Source: Minwuia sp. (lineage in GTDB: Bacteria > Pseudomonadota > Alphaproteobacteria > Minwuiales > Minwuiaceae). From it: a stretch of 64,000 nucleotides of DNA. Both the position numbers and the translations under genes were made by a program. Shown piece by piece: positions 37,389 to 46,603 of this stretch; position 1 is the stretch's first letter; every line of letters begins with the position of its first letter. The notes under the pieces were generated by a model. That model worked only from the letters and a program-made list of their open reading frames with translations, was not told the origin of the DNA and made no database searches. Location: NCBI GenBank assembly GCA_029210175.1, contig JARGPL010000003.1:124001-188000 (forward strand), read 5' to 3'.

Positions 37389-39397
37389 AGCATGGCCTCC
37401 ATCGCAAAATAGAACAGGGTGAGGAAACAGACGGAGAGGCTGAACATCTGCGCATAGCGGTAGCCACGATGCATGGCCAGCGCCCGTTGCCCGGGTCCGA
37501 ATTCAGAAAGCCGCGCAATCAGGTTCTCCAGGTGATTGTACTGGGCAACCGCCTGACGGAATTCCGTTTCGTCCTGTTGCAGCGTATGCAGCAGGTCAAG
37601 TTCGGACAGCAGCGCCCGCATGTCGCCGCGCTTGACCAGGCTCTCCAGTTTCTTCTCGAGAACCATGCGGCGAACACGGCTCTGCAGTTGCTTGGCAACC
37701 GGCCCCAGGGACGCGGCAAAGGCACGAGTCACGCCGGGTACCGGGCCGGGATGATGAACTTCCTGCAACTCCGCCACGAAACGGGCCATGCTGACCAGCC
37801 CTTCCGTGCCCTGGCCGTTGGCGGACACGGACCGGACACTGCGTTCCAGTCGGCGATCGTGGGCCGCCAGGAAAGCCGTCGCATGGTCGGCCAGCACGAA
37901 TTCCGCATTGGCGTCGGCCGAAAGCTTGCGATCCAGTGCCGCCATCAGTTCACCCGGGCTCCGCGGCAGGTCGGACATGACCTCCGGCCCCAGACAGGGC
38001 TGGCGTTGCAGCAACTCGTACAGGACACGTTCGACACCGAAGCCTGGTCGCCCTGCTTCCTTTGTCACCGCACGGATACGCGTCAGGATATTGGCGGGTA
38101 TCCCGGCACGGATGGTGCGCCCGCCAACCCGCAACCATTCATCCAGCAATGAGGAATTGAGCAGTCGGGCGAGGTCCTCACGCCAACCTGCCTCACCGCT
38201 GACGTAGGCGTGCCACAAGCCACCGGCCAGACCGGAGGCAGTGCAATTCACTGACCGGTACCGGATCGGTCCCGACGGGTCGAGCGCCATGATCGCCCGG
38301 CAAACCAGATCGGCTTTCTCTTCCACCTTCAGCGGTTTCGTCTGCGTTACCAGTTCAAGTCCGCGACGCACGATGTCTGCACCCGGTTCGTCCACCAGTA
38401 CGTTGCGCAGCCACTTCTCGATCCGACCGTTCAGGATCAGTTGCACGGCGTCTTCCGGATGACGCTGGAACTCCTGCGCCAGTATCTGCGGGGAAAAGAC
38501 TTCCCTGTCACGGAAGATGAACGGGCGGGTTGCCCTGCGGCCGCCGCCGGATGGGCGCGGCATGTCGAAGATGCCGTTCATCCATCGGTTCAGGTCGTCA
38601 TGGGTCCACCGCCGACCCTCCTCATCGCGCAGGGTGCCTGCGAACATCACCTGAATGGCGGTGGCGAATTTCTGCCGTCGCAGCAGCACATCATAGGATC
38701 CGCTCAGGACCCGCTGCCTGAACAGTTCATCCGGCTTCAGATTGCGCGCCGGTGGCTCCCCCGACAGCAACTGGAGCACGGTGACCGCGAAAGCGAAGAC
38801 ATCGTCGGCGGATACCCCGTCACCCCGCCCGGTCTGCTGAGCCAACTGAACTGAGATGGGTTCATAGGCAGGCGGCTGGAAGAATCCCGGCAACCCGACA
38901 AGACACTGATCAAGGATCACGTCACCGCCAGTGGTCAGCAGGATCGATTCCGGGCGGATGCTGCGATGCACCATGCCGCGTTGCTGCAGTTCCGACATGG
39001 CCGGAATCAGACCCGGCACGATGGTCGACATCAGGTCCGACTCACGCACCTTGTTATTGCCCGTCTGCACGAGCCGGGCGCTGCGATGGTTGAAGACGAT
39101 CGCGAACACATGCGTGTGGTTGTTGAGCCGAAGGACCCCGGCAGCCTGAGGGTTGCGCAGACGCTTGAACGGCTTTTCCAGCATGACGCCAAGCATGTCG
39201 TGGCGAATGAATGTCTCCGGCGGTGCAAGCAGGGCGAACAGGTCCGCATCCGGGTCCTGCTTGTCCTTTACCGCACAGGCCTTGGCATCCGGTCGCGACA
39301 GGTCGGGGAACGTCTGATCGACCTGAATCACATATCGACCAGCGAGCACCAGACCATGCCCGTCGTCGATGATCGGTCCTTCGCTGATCTTGGCCAT
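37385..39397 (-). CDS. Kinase-like protein, likely pseudokinase, C-terminally anchored
   Basis: 670 residues from ATG 39397 (a TTG at 39469 would add 24). The first 215 residues follow a Ser/Thr kinase outline: the catalytic-loop motif reads HRSIRPESI (144-152) where active kinases have HRDxKxxN, so both the catalytic Asp and the metal-binding Asn are Ser. The DFG segment is replaced by LDQC (about 162-165) and the later ADDVFAFAVTVLQLLSG matches subdomain IX. Residues 230-640 are helical and unrecognised; the last 23 are a membrane helix. It is probably catalytically dead and acts as a sensor or scaffold, paired with the small membrane protein that overlaps its stop. Confidence 0.65.
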   Translation of the reverse strand: MAKISEGPIIDDGHGLVLAGRYVIQVDQTFPDLSRPDAKACAVKDKQDPDADLFALLAPPETFIRHDMLGVMLEKPFKRLRNPQAAGVLRLNNHTHVFAIVFNHRSARLVQTGNNKVRESDLMSTIVPGLIPAMSELQQRGMVHRSIRPESILLTTGGDVILDQCLVGLPGFFQPPAYEPISVQLAQQTGRGDGVSADDVFAFAVTVLQLLSGEPPARNLKPDELFRQRVLSGSYDVLLRRQKFATAIQVMFAGTLRDEEGRRWTHDDLNRWMNGIFDMPRPSGGGRRATRPFIFRDREVFSPQILAQEFQRHPEDAVQLILNGRIEKWLRNVLVDEPGADIVRRGLELVTQTKPLKVEEKADLVCRAIMALDPSGPIRYRSVNCTASGLAGGLWHAYVSGEAGWREDLARLLNSSLLDEWLRVGGRTIRAGIPANILTRIRAVTKEAGRPGFGVERVLYELLQRQPCLGPEVMSDLPRSPGELMAALDRKLSADANAEFVLADHATAFLAAHDRRLERSVRSVSANGQGTEGLVSMARFVAELQEVHHPGPVPGVTRAFAASLGPVAKQLQSRVRRMVLEKKLESLVKRGDMRALLSELDLLHTLQQDETEFRQAVAQYNHLENLIARLSEFGPGQRALAMHRGYRYAQMFSLSVCFLTLFYFAMEAML

Positions 39398-39607
39398 GAC
39401 TGCTTGAATTTCCGGTCCTTGAAGTCTCTCAGGCGCGGCACGCCCGCGAGGCGAACTATCCGCGATCAAGCTGAATGAACCGTTAAGGATACCGCGACAG
39501 CCCGCAGCATGAATGGCCGGGTGCCTGCCTGATCCATTGACCGCCGGTCATTTGGCGTTCAGCATGCACGAAACAAGCAAGAAACAGATCCTAGGTGGGA
39601 GACATCC

Positions 39608-40684
39608 ATGGCGACAAATCATCTCTATACGCTGCCGGTCGAGCAGACCCAGTGGCACTTCGACGGTGCAACCGAGATCAACTTCACCTGGGAGTATGAT
39701 GACGAACGCGAGTCCCTGCTGCAGCTCTATGACAAGGGCAAGAAACAGCAATGGGATGCTGCGGAGCGTATCGACTGGACCCAGGACATGGACTGGGACA
39801 ACCCCATGTCCCTGCCCGATCAGGGTATCCCCATCTTCGGTACCGATGCCTGGAACAAGATGAACGACAAGAACAGGGCGGAGGTTCGCAGACATCTGCA
39901 GTCCGCCAACATCAGCCAGTTCCTGCATGGCGAACAGGGCGCGCTGATCGCCACGGCGAAGATCGTGGCCACGGTACCGGACGCCGATTCCAAGTTCTAT
40001 GCCGCCACCCAGGTGATGGACGAGGCCCGGCACGTGGAAGCGTTCTCCCGTCTGCTGCACGAGAAGATGCAGATGGCCTATCCCATCACCCCCGGGCTGA
40101 AGACCTTGCTGGAACAGGGGCTGACCGACCGGCGGTGGGACATGACCTATCTGACCATGCAGATCCTGATCGAAGGTCTGGCGCTGGCCGCGTTTCAGCG
40201 CCTGCGCGACCAGGCCGGCAACAATCTGGCCCAGACGGTCAATGCCTACGTGATGCAGGACGAAGCCCGGCACGTGGCCTTTGGCCGGTTGGCGCTGCGC
40301 GACTACTATCCCCAGCTGACCGACGTCGAACGCAAGGAGCGTGAGGATTTCGTGGTGGAGGCCTGCTACCACATGCGCGACCGCTTCCTGCAGACCGAGG
40401 TCTGGGAGAACATCGGCTTCTCCAAGAAGGAAATAGCCGATGTGGTCGACAAAAGCGAAGTCATGGGTGAGTTCCGCCAGCGGCTGTTCACCCGCATCGT
40501 GCCGACGGTGAAGGACATCGGCCTCTGGGGCGAAGGTGTCCGCAAGGCCTACAGCGACATGGGTGTGATCAAGTACGCCGAGATCGATGCCGAGGCCCTG
40601 CTGGAACACGACAACCAGGTCGCCGAGAACTTCGATGCCAGGAAGTTCGTCGAACGCGAGGTCGGTGTCGCCGCCGCCGAATAG
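39608..40684 (+). CDS. Ferritin-like di-iron protein
   Basis: 358 residues. Four-helix ferritin-like signature: Glu in HGEQGAL, then two copies of DEARH (in VMDEARHVEAF and MQDEARHVAF), which supply the Glu-x-x-His ligands of a di-iron site; the spacing resembles R2-like ligand-binding oxidases and AurF-type N-oxygenases. Only the catalytic core is recognisable, so substrate is unknown. RBS AGGTGGGAGA precedes ATG 39608. Divergent from the pseudokinase. Confidence 0.85.
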   Translation: MATNHLYTLPVEQTQWHFDGATEINFTWEYDDERESLLQLYDKGKKQQWDAAERIDWTQDMDWDNPMSLPDQGIPIFGTDAWNKMNDKNRAEVRRHLQSANISQFLHGEQGALIATAKIVATVPDADSKFYAATQVMDEARHVEAFSRLLHEKMQMAYPITPGLKTLLEQGLTDRRWDMTYLTMQILIEGLALAAFQRLRDQAGNNLAQTVNAYVMQDEARHVAFGRLALRDYYPQLTDVERKEREDFVVEACYHMRDRFLQTEVWENIGFSKKEIADVVDKSEVMGEFRQRLFTRIVPTVKDIGLWGEGVRKAYSDMGVIKYAEIDAEALLEHDNQVAENFDARKFVEREVGVAAAE

Positions 40685-40755
40685 GCGCCAGCGCTGAGAT
40701 GCGGTGATCGAGGGATAGCCGCTCAAGGGCGGATGCCTGCGTCATCACGTAGCCT

Positions 40756-40788
40756 GAGGCCCGCGGGGGCTGTTGCCGCGCGCGCCTC
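40756..40788. terminator. Imperfect GC-rich hairpin after the ferritin-like gene
   Basis: GAGGCCCGCGG from 40756 can pair with CCGCGCGCGCCTC ending at 40788 with bulges, followed by ATCCCTTTCTTG. Position 72 bases after the stop and 43 before the next start fits a weak terminator. Confidence 0.35.
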
Positions 40789-40830
40789 ATCCCTTTCTTG
40801 TCGGTGCCTGATCGCTTCGGGAGAACAGCC

Positions 40831-41697
40831 ATGACCTACACCAGCCTTGCCCTGTCGATAGCCGATCACATCGCGCATGTGGAACTCGACCGACCCGAGA
40901 AGATGAACGCCATGAACCGTGCGTTCTGGCAGGAAATGGTGGATGTATTCGCCGAGATCGGGGACCGCACGGATGTGCGCTGCGTGGTCCTTTCGGGCCG
41001 CGGGCGGCATTTCACGTCTGGCCTGGACCTGCAGGACTTCGCGACCCTGTTCCAGACCGACAGCAAGGCGGAACCGGCGCGCGAACGCCACCGCCTGCGC
41101 CGCACGGTGCTGGAGATGCAGGAAACCTTCAACGTCATCGAACGCTGCCAGGTGCCTGTGCTTGCCGCCATCCACGGTGCCTGCATCGGCGGCGGTGTCG
41201 ACCTGATCACGGCCTGCGATTGTCGCTACGCCAGCGCCGACGCCTTCATCGCCATTCAGGAAATCAACATCGGCATGGCTGCTGACGTCGGTACCCTGCA
41301 GCGCCTGCCGCATCTGGTGCCGCAGGGAGTCGCGCGGGAGATGGCCTTCACGGGGCGGCGAATGCCCGCGCAGGAGGCCATGCAGCGTGGTCTGGTGAAC
41401 GAGGTCCTGGATGATCGCGATGCCCTGATGTCCCGGGTCATGGAGATCGCGGCGCAGATCGCAGCCCGGTCGCCACTGGCCATGGCCGGCGTCAAGGAAA
41501 TGCTGAACTATGCCCGCGATCATTCCGTCTCCGATTCCCTGAACTACGTGGCGACGTGGAATGCGGCCATGCTGATCGGCGACGATGTGCCCACGGCCAT
41601 TCGGGCGCAGATGGCGAAGGAGGAGGCGCGTTTCGCCGATCTGGATGCCGCCGCGAACATCGTGCGCCGCAAGGGCCACCGCAGCGGAACGCTCTGA
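40831..41697 (+). CDS. Dienoyl-CoA isomerase-like crotonase
   Basis: 288 residues from ATG 40831 (GGGAGAACAGCC site). The crotonase core is clear (SGLDLQDF, GACIGGGVDLITACDCRYAS). The segment EINIGMAADVGTLQRLPHLV matches Δ3,5-Δ2,4-dienoyl-CoA isomerases of the ECH1 type, where an Asp and Glu in these two regions do the catalysis, so this reaction is more likely than plain hydration. Last bases before the ABC ATPase gene, 4 bases apart, so probably co-transcribed with it. Confidence 0.85.
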   Translation: MTYTSLALSIADHIAHVELDRPEKMNAMNRAFWQEMVDVFAEIGDRTDVRCVVLSGRGRHFTSGLDLQDFATLFQTDSKAEPARERHRLRRTVLEMQETFNVIERCQVPVLAAIHGACIGGGVDLITACDCRYASADAFIAIQEINIGMAADVGTLQRLPHLVPQGVAREMAFTGRRMPAQEAMQRGLVNEVLDDRDALMSRVMEIAAQIAARSPLAMAGVKEMLNYARDHSVSDSLNYVATWNAAMLIGDDVPTAIRAQMAKEEARFADLDAAANIVRRKGHRSGTL

Positions 41698-41701
41698 CGC
41701 C

Positions 41702-42487
41702 ATGACCGCAGCGTCCGCCATCCCGACACTTGTCATTGATGCCGTTGGCCACCGGTATGGGCCGAAACAGGCCCTGGATGACGTCAGCTTCACTGTGGAC
41801 AAAGGCGCTTTCGCGGTTCTGCTCGGCCCCAACGGGGCGGGCAAGTCGACGCTCTATGCCCTGCTGACGCAATTGCTGCCGCTCGGGGCTGGCCGGATCG
41901 CCATTGCGGGACATGATATTGCGGACGACCCGCGCGCGGCGCTTGGCGGACTTGGCATCGTCTTCCAGGCCCAGACACTGGACCTGGATCTGTCAGTCGA
42001 ACAGAACCTGCGTTACTTCGCACGGTTGCGGGGCATGAGCGGCAGGCACGCAAGTCAGCGCATCGACCAGCAGCTTGAACGCCTCGATCTCGCCGACCGG
42101 CGCAAGGACCGGGTGCGGGCCCTGAACGGCGGCCACCGGCGCAGGCTGGAGATCGCGCGGGCATTGCTGCATGAACCGGATGTGCTGCTGCTGGACGAAC
42201 CCACGGTCGGACTGGACATCCCGACCCGCCAGCGCATTGTCGATGACGTGCATGATCTGGCTTCCGACGGCAGCGCCACCGTCCTCTGGGCCACCCATCT
42301 GATTGATGAAGCGCGGGCGGGCGATCAGGTCGTGCTGCTGCATCAGGGATCTGTGAAGGCGGACGGGGAGGCGCGGTCGCTGCTCGACCAGTTCGATTGC
42401 GACGACCTGGGCACCCTGTTCAACCAGCTGACGGAACGCAAGCCACAGGCCCCCCTGCAAGGCCTGACGCGCGGAGCAACCGGATGA
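41702..42487 (+). CDS. ABC exporter ATP-binding protein, PedB/PQQ-alcohol-dehydrogenase type
   Basis: 261 residues. Walker A GPNGAGKST, Q-loop, signature LNGGHRRRLEIARALL and Walker B VLLLDEPTVGLD, then the switch histidine in WATHL. The unusual NGGHRRR signature (in place of LSGGQ) marks the subfamily found next to PQQ-dependent alcohol dehydrogenase genes (PedB-like). It works with the permease beginning at 42735. No alcohol dehydrogenase or pqq gene is in the window. Confidence 0.9.
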   Translation: MTAASAIPTLVIDAVGHRYGPKQALDDVSFTVDKGAFAVLLGPNGAGKSTLYALLTQLLPLGAGRIAIAGHDIADDPRAALGGLGIVFQAQTLDLDLSVEQNLRYFARLRGMSGRHASQRIDQQLERLDLADRRKDRVRALNGGHRRRLEIARALLHEPDVLLLDEPTVGLDIPTRQRIVDDVHDLASDGSATVLWATHLIDEARAGDQVVLLHQGSVKADGEARSLLDQFDCDDLGTLFNQLTERKPQAPLQGLTRGATG

Positions 42488-42539
42488 TGGCGTCTCAGAC
42501 CGTCAATCAGACCTGCCTTTCCAGCCTTCCGAGGCCCGC

Positions 42540-42720
42540 GCGCCCTTTTCTTTCCCCCTTGCGGGGGACGTGGCCGCGTCAGCGGTCGATGGGGAGTGAC
42601 AGCCGCAGGCTGCATTGCTCGACCGTCACCACCAGATCGGCTCTGCCGTTCACCCCTGTCCCGGCATTACCCCGCCGAAGGGGCTGGGAAAGCAACAACG
42701 CGTCCGGCCACCTGGAAGCA
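42540..42720. repeat. Degenerate intergenic repeat between the ABC genes
   Basis: The 247-base gap between the ATPase and permease holds a hairpin (CCCCC 42554-42558 and GGGGG 42563-42567, loop TTGC) followed by GTGGCCGC, GGGGAGTGACAGCCGCAGGC and CCCGCCGAAGGGG segments. This resembles degraded copies of a dispersed alphaproteobacterial intergenic element that starts with a CCCCCTTGCGGGGGA hairpin. It is not coding in a supported frame. Confidence 0.5.
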
Positions 42721-42734
42721 TGGGGAACCAGTCC

Positions 42735-43544
42735 ATGAACGCCATCTGGCTACGCTGCATGCAGGGCATCCTGATCCGGGAGACGCTGCGGTTCCTGCAA
42801 CAGCGCGAACGGTTCTTCGCGGCGCTTGTCCGTCCGCTGGTCTGGCTGGTTGTCTTTGCCGCCGGGTTCCGCACCGCACTTGGCCTTTCGATCATCGAAC
42901 CCTATGCCAGCTATGTGCAGTACGAGGTCTATATCGTGCCGGGCCTGTGCGCGATGGTGATCCTGTTCAACGGCATGCAAAGCTCCCTGTCGCTGGTCTA
43001 CGACCGGGAGATGGGATCGATGCGCATGCTGCTGACGACGCCCCTGCCGCGCTGGTACCTGATCTTCTGCCGCTTGCTGGCCGGATCGTTCGTGTCGATC
43101 CTGCAGGTCTATGCCTTCCTGCTGATCGCTCTGGCGTTCGGGGTGGAAGTGCCATGGAGCGGCCTGATCGCCGTGCTGCCTGCCCTGCTGCTCGGCGGTC
43201 TGACGCTGGGCAGTCTCGGGTTGGTGCTGGCGGCGGGCATCAAGCAACTGGAGAATTTCGCAGGCATCATGAACTTCGTCATCTTCCCGATGTTCTTCCT
43301 CTCGTCGGCGCTCTACCCATTGTGGAAGATGCAGGAAACCAGCGAAGTGCTGTACTGGATCTGTCAGTTCAACCCCTTTACCCACATCGTCGAACTGATC
43401 CGCTTTTCACTCTACTGGCAGCCTGCCCCGACCCATCTCGGCTGGTCGATGCTGGCCTTCGTCCTGTTCGCCGGCGCGGCGCTGTGGATCTATTCGCCGG
43501 CACGCGGTCTGAAGGGTGGCGGCGGCGGGCCACCGGGCCGGTAA
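42735..43544 (+). CDS. ABC exporter permease, PedC-like
   Basis: 269 residues with six hydrophobic segments and the ABC-2 type outline (VYDREMGSMRMLLTTPLPRWY cytoplasmic loop and the MNFVIFPMFFLSSALYPLW helix). ATG 42735 is preferred over the upstream frame to 42615, which starts inside the repeat. The C-terminal 10 residues are Gly-rich. Forms the exporter with the ATPase; the exported compound is unknown. Confidence 0.9.
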   Translation: MNAIWLRCMQGILIRETLRFLQQRERFFAALVRPLVWLVVFAAGFRTALGLSIIEPYASYVQYEVYIVPGLCAMVILFNGMQSSLSLVYDREMGSMRMLLTTPLPRWYLIFCRLLAGSFVSILQVYAFLLIALAFGVEVPWSGLIAVLPALLLGGLTLGSLGLVLAAGIKQLENFAGIMNFVIFPMFFLSSALYPLWKMQETSEVLYWICQFNPFTHIVELIRFSLYWQPAPTHLGWSMLAFVLFAGAALWIYSPARGLKGGGGGPPGR

Positions 43545-43618
43545 GTTGCCTGCGCCCCCTTTCCCTGCACTGCCCTGCCTGTCATCATTCGCGCACACGC
43601 AATCCTGGGGGGCGTCAG

Positions 43619-44011
43619 ATGGGTGAGGTGGTCAGTCTCGACGAATACAGTTCCGTGGCCCGGCGGGTGGAAGGTACTCAGCCGGGCGGCAGACGACCCA
43701 CTGTCGGGATGGATGTCTGCTTCGACCGGCGGGAGTTGAGCCGCATCCTGAACGTCTACGGCAACATGGTGGCCCGCGGCGACTGGCGCGATTATGCCAT
43801 CGCCCACGGACCGGAGCAGGCAACATTTGCCGTGTTTCAGCGTGCCGCCGAATCACCGCTTTTCCGCATCACCAAGACCCCGAAACTGGCCCGCAAGCAG
43901 GGCGCGTTCCAGGTGATCGCCCGGGACGGTCGCGTATTGAAACGGGGCCATGAACTGGACACGGTACTGAGGGTCTTCGACAGCCGCCGTTTCAGCGTGG
44001 TGGACGACTGA
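43619..44011 (+). CDS. DUF2794 family protein
   Basis: 130 residues from ATG 43619 (GGGGGGCGTC upstream). The centre reads FDRRELSRILNVYGNMVARGDWRDYAIAHG...AVFQRAAESPLFRITKTPKLARKQGAFQVI, the characteristic DUF2794 sequence of alphaproteobacteria. Small, probably cytoplasmic, function unknown. The open frame runs back to 42596 but that part overlaps the PedC-like gene in another frame and is not translated. Confidence 0.85.
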   Translation: MGEVVSLDEYSSVARRVEGTQPGGRRPTVGMDVCFDRRELSRILNVYGNMVARGDWRDYAIAHGPEQATFAVFQRAAESPLFRITKTPKLARKQGAFQVIARDGRVLKRGHELDTVLRVFDSRRFSVVDD

Positions 44012-44108
44012 ACAACGTGGCGGGCTGCGCGGCGAAACATGAACCGCGACAAGGTTCATGACCGGGGCTGTCATGCTCCGGCGACTTGATTGGGGAGGAT
44101 TGCAGGGC

Positions 44109-45641
44109 ATGACGGGTCAGATCATCAGTGGCAACAGGGTGCTTACCCTGGAACAGCGCAACGCGAACACGGCACGGGCGGCACGGGCGCTGCACGATCT
44201 GGGGATCGGGCTGGACGACTGCGTGGCGCTGTACCTGCGCAATGATTTCCCGTTCTTCGAGGCTTCGGGCGCGTGTGCCCTGATCGGAGCCTATGCGACG
44301 CCGATCAACTGGCACTACACCGCAGAGGAAGCGGCCTACATCCTGACCGACTGCGACGCGCGGGTCGTGGTCATCCATTCCGACCTGTTGCCGCCGATCC
44401 TGCCGTCGATCCCCGATCATGTGACCATCGTCGTGGTACCGACCCCGGATGAGATCGCAGCGGCCTATGGGGTCAACGCGACAGTCGACATGCCCCAACG
44501 CGCCCAGCTCTGGACCGATTTCATCAAGGATCGGGAACCGTGGACAGAACTGCCACCCGCCAACCGCGGCACCATGATCTACACGTCGGGAACCACCGGC
44601 AATCCAAAGGGCGTACGGCGAGACCCGATGGATGAGGAAGCGCAGGCACAGACAGCCCAGATGGTGTTCGAAGGCTTTGGCGTGCCGCCGGAAGCCAGTG
44701 ATGTCCGCTGCGTCATGACCGGCCCGATGTATCACAGCGCCCCCAACGCCTATGGCCTGGCGGCGGCACGCGGCGGGGCCACGATTTATCTGGAAGCGCG
44801 CTTCGAAGCCGAAGAACTGCTGCAGATGATCCAGGAACACAAGCTGACGCACATGCACGTGGTGCCGACCATGTTCGTGCGTCTGCTGCGCCTGCCCGCG
44901 GAAGTCCGCGCGAAGTACGACGTGTCCAGCCTGAAGCACGTCATCCATGGCGCCGCCCCCTGCCCGCCCGATGCGAAGAAGCAGATGATCGATTGGTGGG
45001 GACCTGTGATCTATGAATATTACGGCTCGACCGAGAACGGTCTGGTCACCGTCGTGACCAGTGAAATGGCGCTTTCGAAGCACGGCACCGTGGGCAAGCC
45101 CATTGCGGGCAACGTGGTCCGGATCCTGGATGACGCGGGCAAGGATGTGCCATCCGGGGAAATCGGGGAAGTCTATATCTGGCGTCCGAACCGCACCGAT
45201 TTCACCTACAACAAGCGCGACGCGGCCCGCAGGGAAATGGAGATCGACGGCTTCCTGACCAACGGCGACATGGGCTGGCTGGACGCGGATGGCTGCCTGT
45301 TCCTGGCCGACCGGAAGAACGACATGGTGATTTCCGGCGGCGTGAATATCTACCCCGCAGAGATCGAGAAGGTGCTGATCGGCTGCCCCGGTGTGCGCGA
45401 CTGTGCCGTGTTCGGCATTCCCGACGCCGAGTTCGGTGAATCCCTGGTTGCCCATATCGAAGTGACGGACCCGTCGCTGGCACCGGAAGATGTCCAGGCA
45501 TTCCTGCGCCAGCACCTGGCCAAGTTCAAGGTGCCGCGCAAGATCGTCATCGACGAATCCCTGCCGCGCGAGGACTCGGGCAAGATCTTCAAGCGCAAGA
45601 TCCGCGAACCCTACTGGGCCGGGATGCCACGCAGGATCTGA
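44109..45641 (+). CDS. Acyl-CoA synthetase (AMP-dependent ligase)
   Basis: 510 residues from ATG 44109. Adenylation motif YTSGTTGNPKGVRRDP, hinge YEYYGSTE, the GWLDADG...DRKNDM motif, and the C-terminal catalytic lysine in EDSGKIFKRKI. Shorter than the Acs-type ligase at 31786, in the FadD-like group. Activates a fatty or aromatic acid for the beta-oxidation enzymes around it (crotonases, SDR, acyl-CoA dehydrogenase). Confidence 0.93.
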   Translation: MTGQIISGNRVLTLEQRNANTARAARALHDLGIGLDDCVALYLRNDFPFFEASGACALIGAYATPINWHYTAEEAAYILTDCDARVVVIHSDLLPPILPSIPDHVTIVVVPTPDEIAAAYGVNATVDMPQRAQLWTDFIKDREPWTELPPANRGTMIYTSGTTGNPKGVRRDPMDEEAQAQTAQMVFEGFGVPPEASDVRCVMTGPMYHSAPNAYGLAAARGGATIYLEARFEAEELLQMIQEHKLTHMHVVPTMFVRLLRLPAEVRAKYDVSSLKHVIHGAAPCPPDAKKQMIDWWGPVIYEYYGSTENGLVTVVTSEMALSKHGTVGKPIAGNVVRILDDAGKDVPSGEIGEVYIWRPNRTDFTYNKRDAARREMEIDGFLTNGDMGWLDADGCLFLADRKNDMVISGGVNIYPAEIEKVLIGCPGVRDCAVFGIPDAEFGESLVAHIEVTDPSLAPEDVQAFLRQHLAKFKVPRKIVIDESLPREDSGKIFKRKIREPYWAGMPRRI

Positions 45642-45683
45642 TCCGGTCTGCGCGGATCCGGGAAACGGGAATGTTCGGCGTAA

Positions 45684-45716
45684 CCGACAGAAGGCTCATT
45701 TGACGCCTCCTGTCGG
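45684..45716. terminator. Bidirectional terminator between ligase and SDR
   Basis: CCGACAG (45684-45690) pairs with CTGTCGG (45710-45716); after one mismatch AGGC pairs with GCCT, leaving a 9-base loop. It lies in the tail-to-tail gap between two convergent genes. Confidence 0.65.
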
Positions 45717-45728
45717 GAACCGGATGCC

Positions 45729-46508
45729 TCAGCCGCCGCCGGAGATCGTCACGCCGCCATCGACGCTGATGGTCTGGCCGGTCAGGAAACTGCCTTCCTT
45801 GGATGCCATGTAGACCGCCAGACCGGCAATCTCTTCCGGCTCACCGATGCGGTTCAGCGGGGCCTGGGCTTCCGACTTGGCGCGGAACTTCGGATCTTCC
45901 CAGAGCGCGCGGGCGAAATCGGTCTTGATCAGGCCGGGCGCAATGGCATTGGCGCGAATGTTGTGACCACCGAATTCACAGGCCAGGTTGCGCACCAGCT
46001 GCATGTCGGCAGCCTTGGAGATGCAATAGCCACCGATGACAGTGGAGCCACGATGGCCGCCAATGGATGACACGATGATGATGACGCCGTCGCGGCGCTC
46101 CTTCATCTCCGGGATCACCATGGAACAGAGCCAGTGGTTCGACTTGATGTTCACATTCATGATCTTGTCGAAAGCGCTGTCAGGGATGTCGAGGGATGAG
46201 CCGTAGTAGGGATTCACTGCTGCATTGCCGACCAGGATATCGATCTGGCCAAACGCCTTCCGGGTCTCGGAAACCAGCTTCTCCAGCTCTTCCTTGTAGG
46301 CGATGTTGCAGGGAATACCGATGGCCTTGCCGCCGTGGTCGGCATGGTTCTCGTTGATGTCCTTGGTCACGGCTTCCACCACGTCTGCCTTGCGGCTGGA
46401 CACGACGACGTTGGCCCCCTGCTTCGCAAAGGCCTCGGCAATGGCCTTGCCAATGCCCTTGGTGGACCCGGTAACAATCGCGGTCTTGCCGCGCAGATCG
46501 AACATCAT
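45729..46508 (-). CDS. Short-chain dehydrogenase/reductase
   Basis: 259 residues. GSTKGIGKAIAEAF is the nucleotide-binding glycine motif, NAAVNPY the structural Asn region, and YCISK the catalytic Tyr-x-x-x-Lys. RBS AGGGGAT precedes the ATG. An NAD(P)-dependent oxidoreductase, likely acting on a hydroxyacyl-CoA or alcohol given its neighbours; substrate not assignable. Confidence 0.92.
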   Translation of the reverse strand: MMFDLRGKTAIVTGSTKGIGKAIAEAFAKQGANVVVSSRKADVVEAVTKDINENHADHGGKAIGIPCNIAYKEELEKLVSETRKAFGQIDILVGNAAVNPYYGSSLDIPDSAFDKIMNVNIKSNHWLCSMVIPEMKERRDGVIIIVSSIGGHRGSTVIGGYCISKAADMQLVRNLACEFGGHNIRANAIAPGLIKTDFARALWEDPKFRAKSEAQAPLNRIGEPEEIAGLAVYMASKEGSFLTGQTISVDGGVTISGGG

Positions 46509-46603
46509 GATGTCATATCCCCTGAAGTGTCCGGCAACCGATGCCGGGGTCTGCAGACCACATTAGTGCACTCGTTCTGAAGATGGAATCGGGTCGGTCC
46601 AAC

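Noticed and set aside
42596-43618. Upstream extension of the DUF2794 frame
   Set aside because: Lies out of frame over the PedC-like gene and lacks family sequence; start set at 43619.
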